A stretch of 64,000 nt of DNA. Origin: Vandiemenella viatica (Eukaryota; Arthropoda; Insecta; Orthoptera; Morabidae). Positions within the stretch are counted from its first letter, which is position 1, and every line of letters starts with the position of its first letter. The position numbers and the translations under genes are program-made. Where the stretch lies: assembly GCA_031002005.1 (NCBI GenBank), contig CM061921.1:129068036-129132035 (forward strand), in the 5' to 3' direction. The notes below the pieces were generated by a model that was not told where the DNA came from, did no database searches, and worked only from the letters and a program-made list of their open reading frames with translations. Shown here one piece after another: positions 54,207-64,000 of this stretch.

Positions 54207-55470
54207 GTATACAGCACCACATTTCAAATGCTTCAATTTTCCTTTTTTCTGAAGTCCATGCATTGCTATCATAAAGTACTATGTTCCACACACAGAGTAT
54301 TAAAAAGTTCTTTGTAAGTACTAGATCAATATTTCAAACTAAAAGATTTCTCTTTTTCAAGAAGGCACTCTTCACTAATGCTATTCTGCTTTCAAGATCA
54401 TTCCTCCTTCGGCATCAGTTGTAATTTTACTTCCTACGTAACAGAATTTACTTACTTCTCCTATTACATCTGATCCTATTTTTTTTTATTTAATCTACTA
54501 TTAGTGCTATCACTTCTGCTACATTTCATCACTTTTGTCTTGATCTGGTTTATATTTAGTCCAAAATCTTCCTTCAGTATTTTTTTCATGCCATTCAGCA
54601 ACTTCTCAATATCCTCAGTCTGTTCTGCTAACATGACAGTGTCATCAGCAAATTGTAGCATAGTATTTTTTTCTCCTTGAACACTTACACCACATTCAAA
54701 TTTTTCCTTCACTTCCTTAATTGCTTCCTCTACATACAAGGTGGATATTAATGTGTATAGATTATGACCTGGTCTCTCATCTTTTTAACTGATGCATGTC
54801 TCTCATGATTCTCTACTTTTATTGCAGCCACTTGATTCTTATATAGATAATAAAGTATTCTTCTATCTCAATATTTTAGACCTGACTTCTTCAAAATTTT
54901 GAACATCTTGTCCCATATAATGCTATCAAAAAAAAATTCTAAATCAACAAATCTCAGAAAGTATTTTTGTTTTTCTTGTTCCATCCTAAAAGTATTAATC
55001 TTAAAGCCAGATTGTTTCTATTGTACTGCAGTTTTCCCTAAATCAAAAATGATCTTCTCCTACTCTCTCTTAAACTATCCTTTCTATTCTTCTGTATATT
55101 ATCCTGGTCAGTATTTATGAAGCATATGATGTTAGACTTATGGCGCAATAATTCTCACATTTGTTGGCTTGTGCTTTCTTCGGAAGTGTGGAGACGATAT
55201 TTTTATTAAAATCATTTGGAATCTCTCCCGTTTCATAACGGTCTGATAGCAGTTTGAATAATCTTTGATTCCATCTTCTCCCAGTGATTTGAGAAGTTCT
55301 GCAGGAATCTCACCAATTCTAACCACCTTATATGATTTCAAATTTTAGCTGTATCAAATTTTATCCTTACAACAGAATCTCCTAAGTCATCAATATTGAC
55401 ATCCACTTCTTTCTCCTGTACACTGTTGTTCAAATCATCAACAACAAAGTTTCTCTATGCATTCTTCCAG
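54207..55470 (-). pseudogene. RTE LINE, central part (split copy)
   Basis: The minus strand matches the other RTE copies from about the start of the RT linker (near 55470, equivalent to 24190) to the C-terminal MWCYRRM region (54210). Frame 54476-54739 keeps MYVEEAIKEVKEKF and LQFADDTVMLAEQ, so the catalytic FADD survives. Elsewhere there are many stops. It lacks the endonuclease and 5' end and is interrupted by the Harbinger element on its 3' side. Confidence 0.88.
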
Positions 55471-56422
55471 CAGCAGTATCTTATGAAATTATTAGACCAA
55501 TTCTATTTTTTTGTGCTCTTCCCCCCTCCGATTCAGCCACCAAGAAACATGTAGATAGTTTCAATCATGAGAATGGGGGGGGGGGGGGGGGTGTCATCTT
55601 TCTGCAAAACAATTTTTGATTTAATAACTTGTGTGTGCCATTCCACCACCCTGGTGATAAACATACCTCATTGATGCCACATTTTCCATCCACAAATTTA
55701 CCACTTTTACCAGAACATGCACCTCAACTTCTTTTTTTACAGTTTCCAATTTTTTTTTAAATATATTTTTTTGGCAATAATCGGTTAATCTTCAGGGTAA
55801 TTGGTGAGCAAGTGGTCATAAAAATTTTTTTGATCTGATACCCAAAAAACCAAATTGTTCGAGTCATTGAATGCCAGTGCGAAGATATTCAGTAATTGTG
55901 ACTGTTCAATTATATTCTGTACTTGTTTGCAATAGTTTGGCAATTTGAATGTTATGACTATTCATTAGGAGAAAGTCGTTTTCACGAACGCCAACAATAA
56001 CCATCATCGGAACTACTATCAGGTGGGAAATTAAAATCTAAATTTGTCCAGATTTAACTGCTATATCCTATACATACCCAGTTTCAGAATGTAGTTATAA
56101 ACAGATAAACACAACAGACCAAAACGTGGCTACCTCAACATTGCGACAAAGTAGATTAAAGACTGACCAAGTTCTTCATTGTAACTCTATCTGTGAATGA
56201 TTATGTGTATGCTTGAATGTGTCCACATAAACGTTGGATAATAGGACTCTCAAACCAGCTCCAGCTTCCTATATGTAATGTTCTTTTACTTTAATTTCAT
56301 TTTATGTCACTCAGATCTGTCAAAGCAGCAAATTTAGTTTTTTACTATTAGTGGGATTTTTGTGTGAAAAGATTAACCTCATGTAAAGGCTAAATGATAG
56401 TAGCCACATATTACATAAAAGA
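55471..56422. other. No gene recognised; 17-G run
   Basis: AT-rich, with a 17-G homopolymer at 55575-55591. It ends at the LTR retrotransposon's target duplication. Confidence 0.4.
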
Positions 56423-56426
56423 ATAG

Positions 56427-57131
56427 TGTAACGTAACCATGAACGTTACGGTTATATTTTGAGTGGATAGTGTAATCTGAGAGGTATGTAAGGTCTTTGG
56501 CGGTGGGCGAGCGCCGAGCGCGGTGAGTCGGGAGTCAGTGATTGTCAGTGGTAACGTACGGAACAGCCGGCGGGAGCGGAAGGTTTACGGCAGTGTGTTT
56601 ATCCCGTGAATACATCGTACGGCCGCTTGGCGTGTGTTCCATACTAAAGAACACTGTGGGATGTGTGCTAAAGTATATGTTGGACTATGAAGGTTCTTCC
56701 GAGAGACCTGATTCAATATAAACTGTGTTTAGTAAACTACTGCAGAATCGGACTATGGCGATTGTTTGTTAATTAGTTTCGAGAATTGTGCTCACTGCTT
56801 ATTTATCTTTTGACTGTACTTGAATCTGCTATTTTCGGTGACGAAGAAACATTAGTATTATTGTCTGGTGGCATGCTTGTGGACTGTGTAGTCTCAGAGG
56901 AATAAATCTACCAAAACTAGTACGCATATGTGTTTTTTTCTTCTGTGACTTTAATTAACCAATTAGCATAGCCGAAAGACTGGCGACCGCACGGCAAAAC
57001 GAACCTTTAATTAAAAGAGTAATTAGTGGTGGAAGAAAGCTTAAGAAAAATCGTGTTAAGAAGTGTAGCTGCCCAATTGCTTCAACGAACTTTGAACTAT
57101 ACAAACACGAATAGCGCGAGTACCCGTTACA
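56427..57131 (+). repeat. 5' LTR
   Basis: Starts TGTAACGTAACC and ends GTTACA. A TATA-like atataaactg lies near 56717 and an AATAAA near 56900, in the order promoter then polyadenylation signal. Differences from the 3' LTR: a three-base cluster near 56487-56492 and A versus G near 56641. Confidence 0.92.
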
Positions 57132-57149
57132 TGGCTCAACGTGACAGGA
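57132..57149 (+). promoter_or_regulatory. Probable primer-binding site
   Basis: TGGCTCAACGTGACAGGA follows the LTR directly and starts with the TGG expected for pairing with a tRNA 3' CCA end. The cgtgacaggac part resembles the arginine-tRNA primer sites of some insect Ty3 elements; the tRNA identity is a guess. Confidence 0.5.
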
Positions 57150-58231
57150 CAAGTTGTAGTTAAAATTGTTAAGGACGGACAGTGATTAATATAAAAAAAA
57201 AAAAAAGTGCTGGAAATAATAAGCAGTGAGTAGAGCGGGAAGACGACAATCGGCGATGGTACGGCTACTTCGAGGCGGCGAGTGCACAACAATGTAATAA
57301 ACGAGAGGACCCGAGCTTTCACGAGCGGAACCGAGCAACGCAGTCTGACGGGAAGCCTCGCCCGAGCAACAACTCGACACCGGGGCAACGCGGTACATCG
57401 GAGCGACGAGACAGCGGAACAACGCGGGCACGCAGAAGCGGCGCGGCGTCATTGCGGTCGACAGCGGCGCGGTCAGCAACTGAGATTCTTCGAAAGGAAA
57501 GTGCGAACAAATTTTTAATTAAAGAAAGACACAAACTGACATTAAAATAAAAAATAAAATAAAAAATAAAAATAAAAAAATACTGTTTCGATTGGAATCA
57601 CATTTCCGCGGTAGTAATTATTTCTTTGCATTAATGAATCTTCAAATGAGCTTCTGACTATGCGGATTGCAAATTTTATGCATGCAAGCATAATTTTATT
57701 CTGATTTGGGTCAAGTTATGTCAGTTTCTGTTAACGAATTAATTCGTAGATTTTTTTGTTGATTTTCCAAAGAAGTGCAAGATTTGTTTTTCAGTCTTTG
57801 TAAAAGCACAAACCGGCACGAATAATTTGCGATTTTTTAAGAGAAAAAAATTAATTATTATTTTTGCATATTGAGTAACAGAGGTCTTTTTCCTTTTCTT
57901 TCGTTAACTTATTAAAGTTGAAATGCCGGACAACTGTGTTAGATTTGCTTAGCAAATCATTTTTCAAAAAAAAAAAAAAATTTAGAGTTTCCGTAATTTT
58001 TTTTTTTTTTTTGTTGGTCATTGATAGTAGTGTATGTATTCAATTGAAAGTGTATTTTATGACATGGTGTATATCTTGTTTGGTAGTTAAGAGATTTGGA
58101 AACAGAATTTTTACCTTTTTTTGGTGCTAATGTATACTGGTGTATTCTGTTTGCTGGATTGACGACGTTGGTTACTTCTTGTCTTTTCTACAACGGAAGA
58201 TTGAATTTGTTGGGTGAAATAATTTCGTAAT
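57150..58231 (+). other. Leader region of the LTR retrotransposon
   Basis: About 1.1 kb before Gag: GC-rich at 57220-57500 (open in several frames without a motif), then A/T-rich with long A and T runs. It probably holds untranslated leader and packaging sequence. Confidence 0.5.
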
Positions 58232-59960
58232 ATGGCATCTGAGGTAGAGGGTGGTGTGAATGGAGAGATGGTGCTGGGAGGTGAGTCCCTTGGTGACGCA
58301 CCCAGTGTAGACATTAATCAGTCCTCCCTTACTGTGTCTAATCATTTACAGTCGATGACGAGTTTTGCTAGTGAATCAGAAGTTGACAAGTCAAGAGAAG
58401 TGGTTAGGGAAAGTAATGAGGCGTCCATGTCGGAAATGTTTTGTGCTTTCCAGGGACAATTTGTCATGTCAATTCAGTCCTTTCTTGAAGCTAAATTCAA
58501 TGAAAACAAGGTTTCACTTGAATCCAAATTAAATAAAAATAGTATTTCACTTGAATCCAAATTAAATGAAAATAGTATTTCACTTGAATCCAGATTAAAT
58601 GAATCACTTGAATCCAAATTAAATGAAAATAGTATTTCACTTGAATCCAGATTAAATGAATCACTTGCATCCAAATTAAATGAAAATAGTATTTTGCTTG
58701 AATCTAAATTAAATGAAAATAAGGAGAGTATCGAATGTCTTCGGGATGCTTTTGAATCGCGACTAGGGCGGTTTAGAGAAGAATTGACCCAGTATAGGGA
58801 ACTTTGTACGCAACAAACTGCTGAAATATCGGGTAAATTGACTCAGTATCGTTCAGACTGCGAACAAGTAACTAGTGTTTTGCACCAAAATATGGAATCC
58901 CTAAAGAAAACAGTCGAGCTTATAGAAGATAACCATGGTGAAAGATTGTCGAAGGTGGAGACTTTAGGAGAAACCCTTACCGAAAAATACACGGGAGTAA
59001 AAGAAGAAGTTGACCATTTAACAGTCGGCGTAGAGAAATTGTCGTGTCAGGTGGAAAAGGTTAAGGCTTCCACTGCAGTGTGGGTGAATGAAAAGTTACA
59101 GTTACAAGAGAAGCAAATTGAAAAAAGTCTAAAGTTACGAGTTCCACAAGTTGTGCGAGAAGAGGTTGTCAAATGTCAAATCTTGCCAAATGTGAATGCG
59201 CTCACTGCGTGCATGGTAGAAGAGAAAGTGGACTGGGAGGACTTTTGTGATAATGGGGGGATACACCCAGTTGATTTTGTGAAGAAGTTTGAAAATTTTG
59301 GGCCGTTCTGTAGGGCCGTAGAAAGAAAGAAGATAGAAATGTTCAGTAAACTATCAAGGGGAATGCCCGAATGTGGGGAGAACGGGCTGCAGATAATTGC
59401 GAGACGTTTGAGGAGTTTAAGTCAGCTTTTTTGGAACATTTCTGGTCCATCGACCGGCAAATTGCTATTCGGCGGAATTTAATGATGGGAAAACCATACT
59501 CGCCGGGTGGTGGCACTCAGCAAAATTTTTCTTGAAGTGTGTTAATTCTTGTAAACATTTAAGTTCACCATTTAAGTGAAGGGGAATATGTGCGGATGAT
59601 TAGTGCGCGTTTGCCCGAGTCGACACAGCTTGTATTTGTCAGTCACAATATATGTACCATTGACGAGGCGGTAAAGATGTTGGGTCGGCTGGACGAACAA
59701 GAGAAAAGTATAAGAGCAAAAGAATATGGGGTGAGGACACCCACACATTACGCGGAGAAATCGCAATCGGAAGGGACAGAAGTAATTCACATCAGCAGCA
59801 GGAGAGCTACAATCAATTTGATAACAGGAATCGAGGCGGCTACAATAACCGCGGGCAGAGAGGAGGATTTGGACGTGGTCGTGGAACAGGGGGAGGAGGA
59901 TTTAGAGGTGGATATCAAGGACCAACTGGAGATGATCGGTCCCGAGAAGAGTCAGTAAAT
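58232..59960 (+). pseudogene. gag: Gag with tandem coiled-coil repeats, frameshifted
   Basis: Starts at ATG 58232. Residues about 86-165 are an array of an 11-residue unit (LESKLNENSIS) mixed with an 8-residue short form (LESRLNES), predicted to form a long coiled coil. More coiled coil follows to about residue 320. Then comes a capsid-like domain starting HPVDFVKKFENF (near 59267). A frameshift near 59365 moves the continuation (MWGERAADNCETFEEFKSAF, LEHFWS) to another frame. There is a stop near 59535 and another frame change near 59780, beyond which a C-terminal RGG-rich tail appears (NRGQRGGFGRGRG). The 1,251-nt first ORF stops at 59482. LTRs this similar but a broken Gag suggest damage in a single recent copy, or sequencing indels. 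Confidence 0.8.
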
Positions 59961-60004
59961 CAGGTGCAGGTGGCCGTTGTGGAGAGTGAGCCACAGGTAA
60001 ACTA

Positions 60005-60346
60005 GTGTCTGTCACTGCTACAGCCTCGGCGGGGACAGGAGACGATACGAGGCTACCAAAAGAAGAACCAGGGGTAGTAACTGAGGCGTTGGAGGGTTAT
60101 TGCTTGCCCGAGAAAGAAGAAATTATTAATAGGCAATTCTGTAGATCGGAGAAAGAAGATAATGGAAACGTGGGCCAGAATTCATATCGGCCAGGTGACC
60201 TGGTTATATTGGAAACGAATTCCGAATGGTATGGGGTAAAGGGAGATATTGGAATATACCAATTTTCATATGAAGGACCTTTTCGAGTAGAGGGTGAGGA
60301 AGAGTCGAGGTACATATTAGCATTACCTGAGAATGGTAAAGTATAA
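60005..60346 (+). pseudogene. Integrase C-terminal (GPY/F-type) domain joined to Gag end
   Basis: Frame 60005-60346 ends with YRPGDLVILETNSEWYGVKG and YEGPFRVEGEEESRYILALP then ENGKV. This matches the end of Ty3 integrases (G-D-L-V-L...K...Y-E-G-P-F/Y-x-V...Y-x-L). It begins only ~50-180 bases after the Gag RGG tail, so protease, RT, RNase H and the integrase core are missing between them. The order gag-then-integrase-tail points to a large internal deletion. Confidence 0.7.
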
Positions 60347-60479
60347 AAGGTGTTTACCCAGGCAGTTCCTTAATGCCATATACAAACGATCAAGAAGGGG
60401 AAGAACTAAGAGACGAAGAATCGTCAGATGAGTGGTCAAGCTGGAAGGAGATAAGGTGGAATTGGAAGGACGAAGGAAT

Positions 60480-61479
60480 NNNNNNNNNNNNNNNNNNNNN
60501 NNNNNNNNNNNNNNNNNNNNNNNNNNNNNNNNNNNNNNNNNNNNNNNNNNNNNNNNNNNNNNNNNNNNNNNNNNNNNNNNNNNNNNNNNNNNNNNNNNNN
60601 NNNNNNNNNNNNNNNNNNNNNNNNNNNNNNNNNNNNNNNNNNNNNNNNNNNNNNNNNNNNNNNNNNNNNNNNNNNNNNNNNNNNNNNNNNNNNNNNNNNN
60701 NNNNNNNNNNNNNNNNNNNNNNNNNNNNNNNNNNNNNNNNNNNNNNNNNNNNNNNNNNNNNNNNNNNNNNNNNNNNNNNNNNNNNNNNNNNNNNNNNNNN
60801 NNNNNNNNNNNNNNNNNNNNNNNNNNNNNNNNNNNNNNNNNNNNNNNNNNNNNNNNNNNNNNNNNNNNNNNNNNNNNNNNNNNNNNNNNNNNNNNNNNNN
60901 NNNNNNNNNNNNNNNNNNNNNNNNNNNNNNNNNNNNNNNNNNNNNNNNNNNNNNNNNNNNNNNNNNNNNNNNNNNNNNNNNNNNNNNNNNNNNNNNNNNN
61001 NNNNNNNNNNNNNNNNNNNNNNNNNNNNNNNNNNNNNNNNNNNNNNNNNNNNNNNNNNNNNNNNNNNNNNNNNNNNNNNNNNNNNNNNNNNNNNNNNNNN
61101 NNNNNNNNNNNNNNNNNNNNNNNNNNNNNNNNNNNNNNNNNNNNNNNNNNNNNNNNNNNNNNNNNNNNNNNNNNNNNNNNNNNNNNNNNNNNNNNNNNNN
61201 NNNNNNNNNNNNNNNNNNNNNNNNNNNNNNNNNNNNNNNNNNNNNNNNNNNNNNNNNNNNNNNNNNNNNNNNNNNNNNNNNNNNNNNNNNNNNNNNNNNN
61301 NNNNNNNNNNNNNNNNNNNNNNNNNNNNNNNNNNNNNNNNNNNNNNNNNNNNNNNNNNNNNNNNNNNNNNNNNNNNNNNNNNNNNNNNNNNNNNNNNNNN
61401 NNNNNNNNNNNNNNNNNNNNNNNNNNNNNNNNNNNNNNNNNNNNNNNNNNNNNNNNNNNNNNNNNNNNNNNNNNNNNNN
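60480..61479. other. Assembly gap (1,000 N)
   Basis: Exactly 1,000 N, probably a fixed-size placeholder, inside the LTR retrotransposon. Open frames that cross it are artefacts. Confidence 0.99.
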
Positions 61480-61897
61480 CCTGAGCAGGGCACACTGTCA
61501 GTGCACTGTCGAAGTAAACAAGGCACGATTCAGTGCATGTGTCATACATCAGAAAAAAAAAAGAGAGGAAAAATTGTTGTCAAAATATATTGTAACTCAA
61601 TTTGTAATTTCTTGGTTATATGTCATGGATCTAAGCAAGGACATATGGACATTGAAAGGTTTGATGATTTGTTTCATGCTGTTTCCGACTGTGTGTGTTA
61701 TTCTTAATATGTATGTAATTGTGTTAGTTTAAGGATAAGCAAGCAGCCACCCAGACTCCCCTTTATGTTTGGTAAACATTTAATCTTGTATTTTTTTTTG
61801 TAAAATGTGTCTATGTATATGTGAACAAGTGTGGTTTGTGATGACAAAAGTCGGTGCTTTGTCAATGCCGACTTTTGCCACATTGTAACGGTGGGGG
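61480..61897 (+). other. 3' internal region and polypurine tract of the LTR retrotransposon
   Basis: Non-coding sequence resumes after the gap. The purine run ggtgggggt (61890-61897) directly precedes the 3' LTR. Confidence 0.6.
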
Positions 61898-62602
61898 TGT
61901 AACGTAACCATGAACGTTACGGTTATATTTTGAGTGGATAGTGTAATCTGAGAGGTATTATAGGTCTTTGGCGGTGGGCGAGCGCCGAGCGCGGTGAGTC
62001 GGGAGTCAGTGATTGTCAGTGGTAACGTACGGAACAGCCGGCGGGAGCGGAAGGTTTACGGCAGTGTGTTTATCCCGTGAATACATCGTACGGCCGCTTG
62101 GCGTGTGTTCCGTACTAAAGAACACTGTGGGATGTGTGCTAAAGTATATGTTGGACTATGAAGGTTCTTCCGAGAGACCTGATTCAATATAAACTGTGTT
62201 TAGTAAACTACTGCAGAATCGGACTATGGCGATTGTTTGTTAATTAGTTTCGAGAATTGTGCTCACTGCTTATTTATCTTTTGACTGTACTTGAATCTGC
62301 TATTTTCGGTGACGAAGAAACATTAGTATTATTGTCTGGTGGCATGCTTGTGGACTGTGTAGTCTCAGAGGAATAAATCTACCAAAACTAGTACGCATAT
62401 GTGTTTTTTTCTTCTGTGACTTTAATTAACCAATTAGCATAGCCGAAAGACTGGCGACCGCACGGCAAAACGAACCTTTAATTAAAAGAGTAATTAGTGG
62501 TGGAAGAAAGCTTAAGAAAAATCGTGTTAAGAAGTGTAGCTGCCCAATTGCTTCAACGAACTTTGAACTATACAAACACGAATAGCGCGAGTACCCGTTA
62601 CA
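61898..62602 (+). repeat. 3' LTR
   Basis: TGTAACG...GTTACA, 705 bp, the same length as the 5' LTR and nearly identical to it. Followed by atag, the duplicated target. Confidence 0.92.
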
Positions 62603-62606
62603 ATAG

Positions 62607-62945
62607 GATTTGGATTTTTTTTTTTTTTTTTTCATTTTCTTATGTTGAAATTCTTATAACAACTCAACATATATGGTCAACAAGCAGTTGGATGGATCAA
62701 GATCATCAGATTTTTCTCTCTTTAGCAGTTTCTCAGGGAAGCTGGAAATTGGTAAGTGTGGCAACACACAGTTATGAGAAATTCAACAGTGTCATGAAAC
62801 TCAGAAATTAACCGATGAGTGATATGATAATACAGTATATTGTCAAGCAAGGAAAGCAAGGTTGGGATGTAACTACAATGGTCTTTTTCAACAAAATATT
62901 TGATTCCCTTATACAAGGCACACTGTATCCATAAACGAGATTGGT
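62607..62945. other. No gene recognised
   Basis: Begins with an 18-T run (62617-62634) and continues AT-rich without motif. Confidence 0.4.
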
Positions 62946-62949
62946 ACAA

Positions 62950-63125
62950 CTGAATGAGGGGTCACTCACTGTTTACCGACCTCAAAATAAGAGGGCAGAT
63001 GAGCAGATAGGTTCCTTTTCCCTTTATAGTTTAAAATTACCCCCAAAAAGACTAATGAATAAAAAATGAAGACTCTTCACAATTCAGAAGGCAACAAGAA
63101 GCTGCCACATTACAGTCCTAAACAG
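62950..63125 (+). repeat. Old RTE 5' UTR fragment
   Basis: Diverged match to the first copy's 5' UTR (22600-22770): ggggtcactcactg, gagggcagatgag, acccccaaaaagactaatga, aggcaacaagaagctgccaca align in order. No ORF part follows. Confidence 0.6.
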
Positions 63126-63134
63126 TATTCAGGA

Positions 63135-63350
63135 CAGCTTCCAGCATCTCCTTCCACCATTCCTCAGCTTTCTCTTAATATACTTATCCTGCATCCTCCA
63201 GGCCTCTTCCTTCAATTTTTTATCACTCATCTTCTTCATGTATCCATACCACTAGAACCATGATCATTCAATGCTATACAGGTTCCTTTTAACCACTTTC
63301 CTCACACATTCATACCACAACCTGTTAATCAAGTTGCTCTGATCTTATTC
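63135..63350 (-). pseudogene. LINE C-terminal fragment
   Basis: The minus strand reads INRLWYECVRKVVKRNLY and, after stops, WYGYMKKMSDKKLKEEAWRM. The latter resembles the R-W-Y-G-H-V-x-R-M end region of LINE ORF2. Too short to classify. Confidence 0.45.
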
Positions 63351-64000
63351 CTTTGTTACTTCATCTTTGTGCACTGAATTCTACTAATAAACATAATTAA
63401 TAACCTTTCAGAACCATCATGTGCCGTATATAATCAATTTACACTTCTGTGGTATCTTTCTGCTCCCAAGGAAACATAGTCTCTTTAATTTACACAGTGA
63501 AGGTTTTCTCCTGTATTCTGATGGTAACTGGATTTCTGTATTGTGACTCATCAGAAACATAAGCTGTTGCATTGCAGTATATTACAGAATCCCCTTTTGG
63601 TATTTTATTGCAAGTTGAGATCTCAGAGATTTAAATAATCAGCATCGACCGTGAACAAAAGCGACACTTCAATAGGTTGAAGTGAACAGTACCAGCTCAG
63701 TCTTGGGTCACAACAGTCGCAGAAAAGTTGTTAACGTGAGTTTGTCAGCGAATGGAAATGTACTGTACAATGTGCCAGTTCCACGGATACAAATTAAATT
63801 CGGGCTTCCACACCAGTCATATTCGGACAGCTGTGGTAATTAGCACTACCCTGACCGTCGAGTTATCGAGAGAAGAATATTTGCAGTGTAGTGTACTGAG
63901 CAGTGATTGTTGTGGTAGACTTTTAGTGAACTAACTAAGCAAATTCACTTAAACTTCCATTTCCCACTTGAAAAGAACCTGCAACCGTTCAGAACAGTGT
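63351..64000. other. No gene recognised
   Basis: Only short frames; no repeat or motif found up to the end of the window. Confidence 0.4.

Larger units (their letters stand above)
56427..62602 (+). mobile_element. Young Ty3-like LTR retrotransposon, pol-deficient as visible
   Basis: Two 705-bp LTRs (56427-57131 and 61898-62602) enclose a 4.77-kb interior that includes a 1-kb assembly gap. The flanking bases atag (56423-56426 and 62603-62606) are a 4-bp target duplication. I count about four mismatches between the LTRs, so insertion was recent. The interior shows Gag, an RGG-rich tail and an integrase C-terminus, but no protease, RT, RNase H or integrase core in the readable sequence. There is only about 1 kb of unread sequence in which they could lie. 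Confidence 0.92.

Noticed and set aside
57282..57518. Arg/Thr-rich 78-codon frame and its opposite-strand partners in the LTR leader
   Set aside because: Open in several frames at once because the stretch is GC-rich; no motif, and it lies in the expected untranslated leader.
60323..61707. Long open frames of 350-444 codons around 60.3-61.7 kb
   Set aside because: They are open only because 1,000 N are translated as unknown residues across the assembly gap.

Overview
This window looks like intergenic, repeat-dominated chromosomal DNA from an arthropod, most likely an insect. It is AT-rich and contains one 1,000-base assembly gap (60480-61479). Almost everything I can identify is a transposable element or the remains of one. 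The superfamilies are RTE-type and CR1/jockey-type LINEs, Ty3-like LTR elements with coiled-coil Gag proteins, an errantivirus-like env remnant, a Polinton-like integrase piece, hAT, piggyBac, Tc1/mariner, PIF/Harbinger and tRNA-derived SINEs. That mix is typical of large insect genomes; I cannot name the species. I found no intact host gene. The only candidate is a broken THAP-domain coding region near 49.1-49.5 kb.

Layout. 0-8.2 kb: LINE 3' end, minus-strand RTE 5' fragment, degraded hAT element (2065-3269), broken env (about 4330-6640) carrying a hAT MITE, an LTR starting at 6980, then a piece of integrase. 8.6-22.1 kb: nested Ty3-like LTR material. A minus-strand gag/protease remnant and partial LTR are followed by a plus-strand gag-only LTR element (10734 to about 18172). 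That element contains an internally deleted mariner (11238-12104) and, in its 3' LTR, a piggyBac (16020-18102). Next comes a second minus-strand LTR with a gag remnant. 22.5-26.2 kb: an essentially full-length RTE LINE with a 12-bp target duplication and one premature stop. 29.1-36.7 kb: a CR1-like LINE split by a 5.7-kb hAT element that hosts further insertions. 38.3-40.9 kb: a complete-length mariner-type transposon with ~360-bp inverted repeats that contain tRNA-like promoter boxes. 42.6-45.7 kb: a second RTE copy. 48.8-55.5 kb: LINE fragments, the THAP relic, and an RTE copy split by a Harbinger element. 56.4-62.6 kb: a young LTR retrotransposon with near-identical 705-bp LTRs, a repeat-rich Gag and no visible polymerase core. 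62.9-64 kb: old LINE pieces.

How the parts relate. The elements are nested, and target-site duplications order several insertions: hAT into LINE, Harbinger into RTE, piggyBac into LTR, hAT MITE into env. Several elements appear non-autonomous: the gag-only LTR elements, the mariner that keeps only its DNA-binding domain, and the MITEs. These would depend on enzymes encoded elsewhere. All calls come from reading motifs, repeats and junctions by eye; no database search was possible.
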